DNA of 64,000 nt, taken from Anaeromonas gelatinilytica (GTDB taxonomy: Bacteria > Bacillota > Clostridia > Tissierellales > SIT17). Location: positions 1-64,000 of the forward strand of contig NZ_WSFU01000134.1 of the NCBI RefSeq assembly GCF_016820635.1, given 5' to 3'. The position numbers and the translations under genes are program-made. The notes below the pieces were generated by a model. It was not told the origin of the DNA. It did not search any database and saw only the letters and a program-made list of their open reading frames with translations. This document shows, piece after piece, positions 1 through 8,338 of the stretch (the first letter of the stretch is position 1; each line of letters begins with the position of its first letter).

Positions 1-443
1 TACCATCCATTGGATTCATCTATCGGAGTATATTTTTCTCCTTTTTTTACTTGCGATATTCTATAACTATTTGTTGTTGGTTTTAGTCTTACATTTAATA
101 CTGCTGTATTTACTTCCATTTCTGGATAGCTCTTTGATGATGAACTACCTACTACTAACACATAATCTCCATGGATCCATCCTATTCCACTGGATGTCTG
201 TATCTTGTACCATTTCCCTGATTGTTCTAATACTGTATAAACTTGTCCACTAGTTATTTGAGTTATTCTTTGACTACTAGTAGTTGGACTTTTTCTTACA
301 TTCAGAACAGCAGTATCTACTTCTACATCCTTTGTGTCATATTGACTTGCCATAGCTATTGATGGTGATAATGGAACATCAGTATCTGCAGCTGCAAAGA
401 ATACTAAAACCCCTGACGCTAATACTAATACTTTGCCCTTCAA
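1..443 (-). CDS. Secreted SH3-domain protein, 3' end beyond window
   Basis: An open frame runs from a TTG codon at 443 off the left edge, giving 147 visible residues. An AAAGGGGAT ribosome site lies just upstream; the nearby ATG in another frame stops after three codons, so TTG is the likely start. The N-terminus is a short basic stretch followed by a hydrophobic segment (signal peptide), then two bacterial SH3 repeats, each beginning V-(D/N)-T-A-V-L-N-V-R and containing a G-Q/E-x-Y-T strand; the first ends near GWIHGDYVLV. Such repeats bind cell-wall peptides, and the missing C-terminus often carries a peptidase or amidase domain. Function beyond wall binding cannot be judged here. Confidence 0.8.
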   Translation of the reverse strand, partial: MKGKVLVLASGVLVFFAAADTDVPLSPSIAMASQYDTKDVEVDTAVLNVRKSPTTSSQRITQITSGQVYTVLEQSGKWYKIQTSSGIGWIHGDYVLVVGSSSSKSYPEMEVNTAVLNVRLKPTTNSYRISQVKKGEKYTPIDESNGW

Positions 444-533
444 TTTTTCATCCCCTTTCTTTTCTAGAACTTTTTCTGCATTTTCAAACACAAACTACAT
501 ATTTCTATTTTAATTCTACCAGCTATCAAAGAT

Positions 534-1208
534 TTAGTAAATAAGAAAATAACCGGATAATTTTTCTTTATCCTTTATAACTATCTTCTTGTTTTCTATA
601 TCTATTATTCCTTTATTTTTAAATACATTTATTCCTCTTGTGACTGTTACTCTAGATACCCCTATCAACTCTGCTAACTCTTGATGGGTTAAAGGCATAT
701 CTATTATCTCATCATCTTCTCTTTCAACTCCTTCTTGGGCAGACAAACGAATAATAGCTTTAGCTAAAGCTCCTAAAGAATCATTGAATGTCATACTTTC
801 CATTTGAAGCATTACTATTCGAAATTTCCTTGAAGAACTATATAAAAGATATCTATATAATTCATTATTTTCTTTTAAAGCCTTCTCTAAATTTTCCTTA
901 TTTATTATAGATAAACATGCATTAGTCATTGCTATAGAAGATATATTTATGTTTCCTCCTCCAAAATAATCTAATTCCCCTATTATTTCTCCTGATTGTA
1001 ATATATATAGTAACTTTGATATTCCTTTTGGACTTATCAATGCTTCTTTTATTTTCCCTTTCAATACTATTGCTATATAGTCTGATGAAGGTAATGTAAT
1101 GATACTATTTTTATCATAATACCTTATTACTCCTATATCCTTTACTTCTGTAAGGAAAAATTTTCTCATGTCTTCTTGTTTATTCTTATTGAATATTTTC
1201 TTTTCCAT
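534..1208 (-). CDS. Crp/Fnr-family transcriptional regulator
   Basis: The 224-residue protein has the Crp/Fnr layout: a cyclic-nucleotide-binding-like beta-roll (about residues 20-110, with GEIIGELDYFG near 73), a long dimerisation helix, and a C-terminal winged helix-turn-helix (about 173-200, LTHQELAELIGVSRVTVTR). There is no N-terminal Cys cluster, so an Fnr-type iron-sulfur sensor is unlikely. The conserved cAMP arginine is not evident, so the ligand is unknown. It is transcribed alone, separated from the upstream gene by a 26-bp perfect palindrome. Proximity suggests it could control the peptide and pyroglutamate genes to its right, but that is inference. Confidence 0.85.
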   Translation of the reverse strand: MEKKIFNKNKQEDMRKFFLTEVKDIGVIRYYDKNSIITLPSSDYIAIVLKGKIKEALISPKGISKLLYILQSGEIIGELDYFGGGNINISSIAMTNACLSIINKENLEKALKENNELYRYLLYSSSRKFRIVMLQMESMTFNDSLGALAKAIIRLSAQEGVEREDDEIIDMPLTHQELAELIGVSRVTVTRGINVFKNKGIIDIENKKIVIKDKEKLSGYFLIY

Positions 1209-1236
1209 AGTTTGATTCCTTTCTATTTATTTTGCA

Positions 1237-1262
1237 AAAGGAGATGCTTAAGCATCTCCTTT
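1237..1262 (-). terminator. Perfect palindromic terminator
   Basis: AAAGGAGATGC, a TTAA centre, then GCATCTCCTTT form a perfect 26-bp palindrome overlapping the stop codon of the gene ending at 1261. On the minus strand it is followed by TTTTG, so it should terminate the pcp-side operon before the Crp-type gene. Confidence 0.75.
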
Positions 1263-1695
1263 AAATAATCTTTTCAGTTTTAGATTCCATATATTCCCTC
1301 CAATTTCCTGAAGGTATATAAATAGTATCGACTTTTCTATTATTTATATTCTCTAAATTAAATTGATATACATAAGCCTCTACTTTTTCTCCTGTTTCTA
1401 ATACTTCTATATCCTTTATTATTCTATTATATTCATTTACTCTAAAATTTTTTTCTGTATAATTTTCTAATTTATCCAAAACCTTTAAATTATTCTGAAA
1501 ATTTTCTATCTCTATCAATTCTCCATATATATCTTGATTTCCTTCTACCATTGCAGGATAGCCTCTTTCTAACAAGTGATAAAGTTTCCCTTTAGTCTTA
1601 GCCGCAATACTAATCTTAACTTTTCCCTTTATATATTTATTATAATTAAAAAATCCCTTCATGAGACTCCCATAGACGAATATCTTTTTTGTCAT
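1261..1695 (-). CDS. Gamma-glutamylcyclotransferase (AIG2-like) family protein
   Basis: The 144-residue protein begins MTKKIFVYGSLMKG, the YGSL loop that defines the GGCT/AIG2 fold and lines its active site. GYPAMVEG and VYGELIEI-like segments follow as in small bacterial members. Family members cyclise gamma-glutamyl amines to 5-oxoproline, or act on related gamma-glutamyl conjugates. It lies 15 bp downstream of a pyroglutamyl peptidase, which also releases 5-oxoproline, so a shared pathway is plausible. The precise substrate cannot be read from sequence; small members of this family include unvalidated enzymes. The AAGGTGATTTT upstream supports the start. Confidence 0.75.
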   Translation of the reverse strand: MTKKIFVYGSLMKGFFNYNKYIKGKVKISIAAKTKGKLYHLLERGYPAMVEGNQDIYGELIEIENFQNNLKVLDKLENYTEKNFRVNEYNRIIKDIEVLETGEKVEAYVYQFNLENINNRKVDTIYIPSGNWREYMESKTEKII

Positions 1696-1710
1696 AAAAT
1701 CACCTTGCTA

Positions 1711-2352
1711 CTAGCAAATCTTTCCACCAGTCTCTTTGATATCTTCTTCATTTTCTACGGCTGCTTTTATTAGATATTCTAAACCTTTAGTCATATCTTC
1801 TAAAGACATATATGGAGTGTTTTTCTTATCTACAATTTGTTCTGATATAAATGGTACATGGATAAATCCACCTTTCATATCAGGATAATTTTTGTCTATA
1901 TTATACAATAATCCATACATTATATGATTACATACAAATGTTCCTGCTGTATTCGATACTGCTGCGGGGATATTATTCTCCTTAGCTTCTTTAACCATTG
2001 CTTTTATTGGTAATTTTGCAAAATATGCATTTTCTCCATCTTCATATATTGGAGTATCTATAGGTTGATTTCCTTTATTATCAGGAATACGAGCATCATC
2101 TTGATTTATAGCTACCCTTTCAACTGATAATTCAAACCTTCCTCCTGCTTGTCCTATACATAATGTGATATCTGGTTTTTCCATCTCTATTGCCTGCTTT
2201 AACTTTTCTATAGATTCTCCAAATACTGTAGGAATCTGTACTTTAATTATATTTGCTCCATATATTTCTTCTTTCATTCTTTTTACTGCTTCCCATGCTG
2301 GATTTATTTTTTCTCCTCCAAAGGGATCAAAACCTGTGATTAATACTTTCAT
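1711..2352 (-). CDS. pcp: Pyroglutamyl peptidase I (pyrrolidone-carboxylate peptidase)
   Basis: The 213-residue protein matches the full length of family C15 cysteine peptidases, which remove N-terminal pyroglutamate from peptides in the cytoplasm. It opens with [13 protein letters not shown], contains the catalytic Glu region (LCIGQAGGR followed by SVERVAIN), the catalytic Cys in [15 protein letters not shown] (about residue 143) and the catalytic His in GGFIHVPF (about 168). It sits directly downstream of the DUF969/DUF979 membrane pair on the same strand, an arrangement seen in other Firmicutes, suggesting that pair imports a pyroglutamyl or related substrate. Confidence 0.95.
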   Translation of the reverse strand: MKVLITGFDPFGGEKINPAWEAVKRMKEEIYGANIIKVQIPTVFGESIEKLKQAIEMEKPDITLCIGQAGGRFELSVERVAINQDDARIPDNKGNQPIDTPIYEDGENAYFAKLPIKAMVKEAKENNIPAAVSNTAGTFVCNHIMYGLLYNIDKNYPDMKGGFIHVPFISEQIVDKKNTPYMSLEDMTKGLEYLIKAAVENEEDIKETGGKIC

Positions 2353-2394
2353 GATATCATCCTTTCATTCTATGTCTATTAATTTCAAAGTCTA

Positions 2395-3309
2395 TTAAAA
2401 TGCCAATACATACATCAATACTATATTTACTACTAATAATGTAACGGCCACTGGAGCCTGAGCTATTATTACTCTATTCTTATTCTTTGTTTCTAATACT
2501 GCTGCTGGAACTATATTAAAGTTAGCCGCCATTGGTGTCATAAGTGTTCCACAATATCCTGCAACTAAAGCTATAACTCCTGCTATTGCCGGATTTGCTC
2601 CTTGAGATAATACGAAAGGCATCCCAATACCTGCTGTGATAACTGCAAAAGCTGCAAAAGCATTTCCCATTATCATTGTAAATAAAGCCATTCCTGCACA
2701 ATAAGCTATTACTCCTGCTAATATATTTCCTTCTGGAATAATTCCTGATATTCCTTGAGATATAACTTCTCCTACTCCTGCCGCATTAAATAATGCTCCC
2801 AATGCTGCCAATAACTGAGGTAATATACTTGCTGAACCTACTTGTTGTAATAATCTACTTCCATCATGACTTATATATTTTGTACTTGTTTTTGTAGTTG
2901 CTAATGCCAATATCGTTGCAACAACTGATCCAAATCCTAACCCTACAAGTCCACCTAAGCTAGTAAATTGTGCTATAGCAAATGCTACTACTGCTATAGA
3001 TAATGCAGGTATGAATACTTTATTTCCTATTTCTATTGATTTCTTTTCTCTAAATTCATCTGTAGAATTTTTTAATGTTCCAAATGTTACTTGCTTCGTA
3101 GCTGTAAGAACACCCATGAATAATAATAATACTCCTATTATTACTGGATCTACATATCTACCCACTGCAAAAATTAATCCTAATAGTCCCCAAAATATTG
3201 TTGTACCTATTCTCTTAGGATGTCCTTCATCTTTAAAAGCTGTTATAGCTGTCATAATTCCTATCAATCCTGCTATTATATAGATTCCTTCTAATAAAAC
3301 ATCTACCAT
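2395..3309 (-). CDS. DUF979 family permease subunit
   Basis: This 304-residue very hydrophobic protein carries about eight to nine predicted membrane segments and matches DUF979. It starts one base after the DUF969 gene ends (ATG at 3309, preceded by GAGGTGG), so the two are translationally linked and probably form one transporter. The segment YCGTLMTPMAANFNIVPAA is a re-entrant-looking loop typical of such carriers. The following gene is pyroglutamyl peptidase, so 5-oxoproline, pyroglutamyl peptides or another amino-acid derivative are reasonable guesses for the substrate; no direct evidence is visible. Confidence 0.8.
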   Translation of the reverse strand: MVDVLLEGIYIIAGLIGIMTAITAFKDEGHPKRIGTTIFWGLLGLIFAVGRYVDPVIIGVLLLFMGVLTATKQVTFGTLKNSTDEFREKKSIEIGNKVFIPALSIAVVAFAIAQFTSLGGLVGLGFGSVVATILALATTKTSTKYISHDGSRLLQQVGSASILPQLLAALGALFNAAGVGEVISQGISGIIPEGNILAGVIAYCAGMALFTMIMGNAFAAFAVITAGIGMPFVLSQGANPAIAGVIALVAGYCGTLMTPMAANFNIVPAAVLETKNKNRVIIAQAPVAVTLLVVNIVLMYVLAF

Positions 3310-3310
3310 A

Positions 3311-4000
3311 TTATTCCACCTCTTTCTCTGTTTGTTTATTTGTACTTAATCTAGCTAATTTCTTATCTAATAAATAGTATTGTACTGTTGCTACTAAAAA
3401 GGCTGCTATTGCTGATGGTATGGCTGCCTTAGATACTGCCAATGGAGTTACTTCAATTCCCAATTCACTTAATGTTCCTACTATTAAAAGTACTCCTCCT
3501 GAAGCAATAAATATATTTTGTCCATAGAAGTTACCATAGTTTTCTGCTGATGCAGAATATCCCTTAAGATGCTCTATTTGTTCTTCATTCAATTCTCCAT
3601 ATTTACTTTCTGCTGCCCCTTGAGCCATTGGTAATATAAGAGGTCTAATAAACTGAACGTGTCCTCCTAAACGTAATGATAATGCTGCTGCTACCTCTCT
3701 AATAAGCACATAAATTATAAGTACCTTTCCTGCTGTCATAGAATGTATTTTTTTGATCAAAAAGGCTGCTCTTTCTCTCAATCCATTTCTCTCCAATATA
3801 CCTATTACTGGTAATGTTAATAAAAAGATTGTCATATATCTATTATCTATAAAAGCTTGTCCCAATGTAGATAATATCTCTGTAAAGCCTAATCCTCCTA
3901 CTAATCCTGTAACTATTCCTGCTACCAATACCACTGCTATGGTATCTAGTTTCAACATAAATCCTATTAAAATAATTAAAATTCCGATTAATTTGATCAT
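3311..4000 (-). CDS. DUF969 family permease subunit
   Basis: The 229-residue integral membrane protein belongs to DUF969, almost always encoded next to DUF979. It has an N-terminal hydrophobic hairpin, a conserved central block (YMTIFLLTLPVIGILERNGL, about residue 57 onward) and a polar loop with GGHVQFIRPLILPMAQGAAE. It is the first gene of the DUF969-DUF979-pcp-GGCT run; a GAAGGGAG ribosome site precedes the ATG. An inverted repeat TGTAT-N6-ATACA at 4068-4083 lies about 70 bp upstream and could be an operator. The pair is taken to be a two-subunit secondary transporter. Confidence 0.8.
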   Translation of the reverse strand: MIKLIGILIILIGFMLKLDTIAVVLVAGIVTGLVGGLGFTEILSTLGQAFIDNRYMTIFLLTLPVIGILERNGLRERAAFLIKKIHSMTAGKVLIIYVLIREVAAALSLRLGGHVQFIRPLILPMAQGAAESKYGELNEEQIEHLKGYSASAENYGNFYGQNIFIASGGVLLIVGTLSELGIEVTPLAVSKAAIPSAIAAFLVATVQYYLLDKKLARLSTNKQTEKEVE

Positions 4001-4067
4001 ATAACTACTCCCTTCTTCTATTATTTTTTATTTTAATATTATTTTATTACAAAAGTGTAATGATTTC

Positions 4068-4083
4068 TGTATACGGTGATACA
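4068..4083. promoter_or_regulatory. Possible operator upstream of DUF969 gene
   Basis: TGTAT and ATACA arms separated by six bases lie about 70 bp before the DUF969 start. It could serve the adjacent BTAD-type regulator or the Crp-type regulator; only the symmetry supports this. Confidence 0.3.
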
Positions 4084-4123
4084 TTTTTTTATTAGTTTGA
4101 ATATTCTTTTGTCAAATAATAAA

Positions 4124-4151
4124 AAAACATCAACTTATCATTGATGTTTTT
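4124..4151 (-). terminator. Intrinsic terminator after BTAD regulator
   Basis: AAAAACATCAA and TTGATGTTTTT arms flank a seven-base loop and end in a U-rich run on the minus strand, overlapping the stop codon of the regulator ending at 4150. Confidence 0.75.
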
Positions 4152-5469
4152 ATTTAATAAAATACTCAATCTTAAAATATTTTCTTATTTCCTTCATATT
4201 TTCATGATCTTTATCCTTATCTATCAATATAATACTTATATTTTTAATATTCTCTCTATATAATATATATTTTATAAATTCTAAAGATTTTTTATCTATT
4301 CCGTTAAAATGATTTATAATTATTAATACTTTTTTGTTATTAAATATTTCTTTCATGAGTATTTCTAATGCTTTAAATACCTTATTATTAATTATTTCAT
4401 TTGATATATTTAATAATATATTATCTGAATATTCCATTGCCATTGAATTTATCATGGACAAATCATTCCAATAATTCCTTCTGAATTCCTTCAAACTTTC
4501 TTCCTTATGCTTTTCTATTATTTTATCTATAATCTCCGATATCCAATAATATTCAATATTTCCCACTGGATATGTAGAAGTATATATTACCTCTTTATCT
4601 TTAGATTCATTTATCCGATTTAATAAATCTTCTAATCCACTTTTATCTGTATAATATAAATTTAATTTTGATTCCTTTTTCCTTATATTAGATACTTTTT
4701 TTTCTTTCTTAGGCTTAATTTCTCCCTTTTTTATTTTCTTATATATATTTTTTATTTCTTCCATTGGACTTACATTCAATTCTTCCCTTAAAACTGTACA
4801 ACACCTATTATAATGATGTAAGGCTAAGTCTCTATTATCTAGTTGAATATATGTCTTTATTAATTCAAGATATAATTCTTCTTTTAATGGATTTATATTT
4901 ATCATATTTTCTAATATTTCTATTGCTTTTTGATATCGTTCTGTACTTTTATAATATTCCTGTAATTTTGCCAATACGTTTATATAATCTCTCTGAAATC
5001 TTTCTCTCTCATAAAATAGCCAATCATTGAACTGCGAAGAATCCTTTATATAAAATCCTTCTAGAAATTCTCCTTTATAAAGGTTCCTTATATGTTCTAG
5101 ATTATCAATACTATCCGCTCTAAAATTATCTAATCTATTTTGAAAATCTTCTGCATCTACATATATATTAAATTCTTCATTAAATCTTATACTTTCTTTA
5201 TCTGCTATAAAAATATCTTGCTTTATATTATTATCCTTAAATAATTTTCTAAGGGACCAAATATTATATCTCAAATTATATCTACTTGAATTGGAATCAC
5301 TAGAATCCCAAAAAATATTTGCAATCTTATTCCTACTAAAGGAGTTTTCTCTATTTACTGCCATATAGCTTAATATACCAATCAACTTATGACTTAATTT
5401 ATCTATTATAGATTCTCCCTGCCATAATATTTCTACTCTTCCTAATAAGTATATCTCTAGTTTAGCCAT
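4150..5469 (-). CDS. SARP-like regulator with BTAD domain
   Basis: The 439-residue protein has an N-terminal OmpR-like winged helix (about 1-95; LSHKLIGILSYMAVNR and a region ending YNLRYNIWSLRKLF) followed by a bacterial transcriptional activator domain made of TPR-like helices (about 100-250, with FLEGFYIKDSSQFNDWLFYERERF). The C-terminal 170 residues, after a lysine-rich linker, resemble an AAA/STAND-type remnant but I see no Walker A motif. SARPs are mostly actinobacterial; in Firmicutes similar proteins control local catabolic genes. It starts 9 bp after the amidohydrolase gene, in the same transcript, and next to the pyroglutamate module, so it may control one or both. Confidence 0.7.
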   Translation of the reverse strand: MAKLEIYLLGRVEILWQGESIIDKLSHKLIGILSYMAVNRENSFSRNKIANIFWDSSDSNSSRYNLRYNIWSLRKLFKDNNIKQDIFIADKESIRFNEEFNIYVDAEDFQNRLDNFRADSIDNLEHIRNLYKGEFLEGFYIKDSSQFNDWLFYERERFQRDYINVLAKLQEYYKSTERYQKAIEILENMININPLKEELYLELIKTYIQLDNRDLALHHYNRCCTVLREELNVSPMEEIKNIYKKIKKGEIKPKKEKKVSNIRKKESKLNLYYTDKSGLEDLLNRINESKDKEVIYTSTYPVGNIEYYWISEIIDKIIEKHKEESLKEFRRNYWNDLSMINSMAMEYSDNILLNISNEIINNKVFKALEILMKEIFNNKKVLIIINHFNGIDKKSLEFIKYILYRENIKNISIILIDKDKDHENMKEIRKYFKIEYFIK

Positions 5470-5478
5470 ATTCTCACC

Positions 5479-7017
5479 TTACTTTATATAAAGTATATTT
5501 CCTTCTTTTATTGTTCCTACTACCTCTATATTTTTTATTTCTTTTTTATCTATTTTTAAAGGATTTTTATCCAATATTACAAGATCTCCATATTTACCTT
5601 TTTCTATTGACCCTTTAATATCTTCTTCAAATACTGCATAAGCTCCATTTATAGTAAAAAGCTTTATTGCTTCTAATACATCTAAAGAATATTCCTTATT
5701 GGGATGATTTACTGCTGTATATATTCCTAATAATGGGTCTATTGCTGTTACATCACTATCAGAACCTCCTGCTATAAGCAATCCATTATCTAATATTTTC
5801 TTTAAAGGATTGGATGTTTTTCTTCTATCTCCTAATCGTCTATCATATAAGTCCCCTTCTTCTCCCCAATAATGTTCATAGGCAGGCTGCATTGATAATA
5901 CTAATCCTAGCTTTTTTGCTCTCTCTATATGCTCATCTGAAGGCAATTCAAAATGCTCTATCCTATGACGATGATCTATCCTTGGATATTCGCCTAATGC
6001 ATATTCATAAGCCAATAATATCTGTTCTATGGCTCTATCCCCTATAGCATGAACTGTTATTTGAAGATTATTTTTATGGGCCTTTAATACAAAGTTATTT
6101 AATTCTTCTTGTTTAAAGAATAATTTACCTTTATTCCCTTCATCATCAGAATAGTCTTGACTTAATGCTGCATTTCTAGAACCAAAAGAACCATCCAAAA
6201 ATATACATCCTCCTATGCGATTAAGTCTATTTTTTAAGACTCTCTCTACATCTATTGTTTGATAAAATAGATTTACATCTATTGGAAATGCATTTTTATT
6301 ATCTATGATGAATTCTGCATCCTTATTGTGAAAAGAAAATCCACCTTCCAAAGCTCCTATAGTTGTAACTCCCTTTTTAATCGCTAAATCTATAGCCTTA
6401 AATACACCTTTTTTCCTTCGTTTATTAGAGATTCTATTAAATATTTGTCCTCGTATATATGCACTAGCATTTCCTACTAATCGTCCATCAGGAAGATTTC
6501 TTTCATCTCTAATTATTCCTTCTAAATCAAATGGTATATTTAAACTATTTAAGGCTTTAGAATTCAACGAACTTATATGATATTCTACTCTATTTATCCA
6601 TACTGAATGATTTGTAGTACATTTATCCAATTCATATCTAGTAGGCATTCTTCCTTCTTTAATCCTGAAGTCGTCATATCCTACTCCTCTTATTAGCTGA
6701 CCTTTAGGTGTTTCCTTTGCCCTTTTTGATATAGTTTCCTGTAATTCAGAGATACTCCTAACATCACTTAAATCTACTGATAAAAGATTTAATCCTGTTT
6801 GTACTAAATGAACATGACTGTCATAAAATCCTGGCAAAACAGCTTTTCCTTCAATATCTATAGCTTCTACATTGTCATTTAAATACTTCTTATATTTATT
6901 TCCCTTACCTAAATCAAATATCTTTCCATCTTTTATTAAAATCCAATCAAATATACTATTACTACTATCTATAGTCACTATATTTCCATTATATAATATC
7001 AAATCTACATCTTTCAT
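5479..7017 (-). CDS. Amidohydrolase family protein (YtcJ-like)
   Basis: This amidohydrolase-superfamily protein has about 512 residues from the ATG at 7017, chosen because AAGGAGG lies 9 bp upstream; a longer frame to 7038 has no better site. Metal ligands are visible: HVHLVQTG-type (YDSHVHL, about 70), HAIGDRA (about 330), RIEHFELP (about 360) and GSDSDV (about 420). This matches the YtcJ/NfdA-like imidazolonepropionase-related group, hydrolysing cyclic amides or N-formyl/N-acyl compounds with one or two zinc ions. It overlaps functionally with the M20 peptidase upstream and the BTAD regulator downstream. The exact substrate is unknown. Confidence 0.8.
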   Translation of the reverse strand: MKDVDLILYNGNIVTIDSSNSIFDWILIKDGKIFDLGKGNKYKKYLNDNVEAIDIEGKAVLPGFYDSHVHLVQTGLNLLSVDLSDVRSISELQETISKRAKETPKGQLIRGVGYDDFRIKEGRMPTRYELDKCTTNHSVWINRVEYHISSLNSKALNSLNIPFDLEGIIRDERNLPDGRLVGNASAYIRGQIFNRISNKRRKKGVFKAIDLAIKKGVTTIGALEGGFSFHNKDAEFIIDNKNAFPIDVNLFYQTIDVERVLKNRLNRIGGCIFLDGSFGSRNAALSQDYSDDEGNKGKLFFKQEELNNFVLKAHKNNLQITVHAIGDRAIEQILLAYEYALGEYPRIDHRHRIEHFELPSDEHIERAKKLGLVLSMQPAYEHYWGEEGDLYDRRLGDRRKTSNPLKKILDNGLLIAGGSDSDVTAIDPLLGIYTAVNHPNKEYSLDVLEAIKLFTINGAYAVFEEDIKGSIEKGKYGDLVILDKNPLKIDKKEIKNIEVVGTIKEGNILYIK

Positions 7018-7075
7018 GGAAATCCTCCTTTCTATCATATATTAACTCTTCATATACTAATTATATACTAAAGGA

Positions 7076-7105
7076 AAAATCCCTTCTATGAAAAGAAGGG
7101 ATTTT
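7076..7105 (-). terminator. Intrinsic terminator after M20 peptidase
   Basis: AAAATCCCTTCT and AGAAGGGATTTT arms, six-base loop, 4 bp beyond the stop codon at 7109; U-rich on the minus strand. Confidence 0.8.
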
Positions 7106-7108
7106 CTA

Positions 7109-8320
7109 TTATTTTGCTTTTAATGTACTAATTAAAAAGTCATATATTACTTCTGCTGTCTTAACTACACTATCAATGAATACATACTCATCATTACTAT
7201 GATAATTTTCTCCATGGGGCCCAAATACAAATGTAGGTATATTTACTCTCGTACCAACATAATTAAAGTCACCCATACTTGAGAAATAATTTATTGTAGG
7301 CTTCCTACCTGATATTTTTTCTATACTACTTTTTATTTCTTTTGTATATATATTATTTTCATCCACTGTATAAGGTAAAAAAGCTTCTGCTCCTTCATTT
7401 GGAGCCTCTCTGAACTTGATATCTACATTACTCTTGATATCTGCTCTATCTATTGCACTCTTTATTTCTTCTATTAAATAATTCTTATCTTCTCCCCTAA
7501 CAGTATGTCTAAACACTGTAAACTTAGCTTTATCTGCTACAGAAGCTGCTGCTCCTCCACCTTCACTACTTATTATAGCTAAGGATCCTTTTCCTAATTT
7601 GTCATCTTCAAGACCTTCTGCTTTCTCCAACTCTAACATAACTTTTGATGAATCTGCTATGGCATTTATCCCTAGTTCTGGAGATGCTGCATGGGCTGCT
7701 TTACCTGTGAAATCTAATGTATAATTCCATCCACCTCTAGCTCCTAAACATAAGCAAGGGAATTCTATTCCTGTAAATCCACTACTAGGCTCTGGAACTA
7801 TAGCTACATCCACATTCTCAGTATATCCTTCTTCTATTAAAGCATTAGTTCCAAGTCCATAAGGCCCTTCTTCATCTGAAACCAATGTATATAAGATTTC
7901 TCCATTAAAATCTTTTACTGTTTCTTTAAATGCCTTAAGGGCTAGCATGATAGCTGCTGATCCTGATTTCATATCTAAAGCTCCTACTCCATAGAGTTTA
8001 TTTCCTTCTATGGTTGCCTTAAAAGGATCTCTTGTCCAACCTTCACATAATTGTACTGTATCAAGATGCCCATTTAAATATATCTTTGGACCATCTTTTT
8101 TACCTTTAAGTCTTCCTACTACATTTATTCCATCATATTCAATTATCTTATTCACTGTATAATTATGATATTCTGGATTTAATCCTTCCTTATTACACCA
8201 TTTATATGCAAATTTCATTATTTTTTCTTCTTCAAAATACGGGCTTTCTATTTCTATTAATTGAGATAAAAGTTCTACTATATTTTCTTCATTTATGATA
8301 CTTTCATGTCTGTCCTTCAT
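7109..8320 (-). CDS. M20 family metallopeptidase (ArgE/DapE/ACY1 type)
   Basis: The 403-residue protein is a full-length M20 deacylase or dipeptidase with a two-zinc catalytic domain split by a dimerisation lid. Visible ligands and catalytic residues are NGHLDTV (about 91), GVGALDMKSG (about 121; bridging Asp), SDEEGPYG (about 157; catalytic Glu-Glu), and the C-terminal HGENYHSNDEYV (about 375; last His ligand). It would remove acyl groups from amino acids or split small peptides in the cytoplasm. It is followed by a terminator and preceded 18 bp upstream by an NhaC-type antiporter, suggesting the antiporter imports its substrate. Confidence 0.85.
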   Translation of the reverse strand: MKDRHESIINEENIVELLSQLIEIESPYFEEEKIMKFAYKWCNKEGLNPEYHNYTVNKIIEYDGINVVGRLKGKKDGPKIYLNGHLDTVQLCEGWTRDPFKATIEGNKLYGVGALDMKSGSAAIMLALKAFKETVKDFNGEILYTLVSDEEGPYGLGTNALIEEGYTENVDVAIVPEPSSGFTGIEFPCLCLGARGGWNYTLDFTGKAAHAASPELGINAIADSSKVMLELEKAEGLEDDKLGKGSLAIISSEGGGAAASVADKAKFTVFRHTVRGEDKNYLIEEIKSAIDRADIKSNVDIKFREAPNEGAEAFLPYTVDENNIYTKEIKSSIEKISGRKPTINYFSSMGDFNYVGTRVNIPTFVFGPHGENYHSNDEYVFIDSVVKTAEVIYDFLISTLKAK

Positions 8321-8338
8321 TTTAATTCCTCCTAAATC

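Noticed and set aside
71-544. Two short plus-strand open frames at the left edge
   Set aside because: They are antisense to the SH3-domain gene, which has a signal peptide, two clear domains and a ribosome site on the minus strand.
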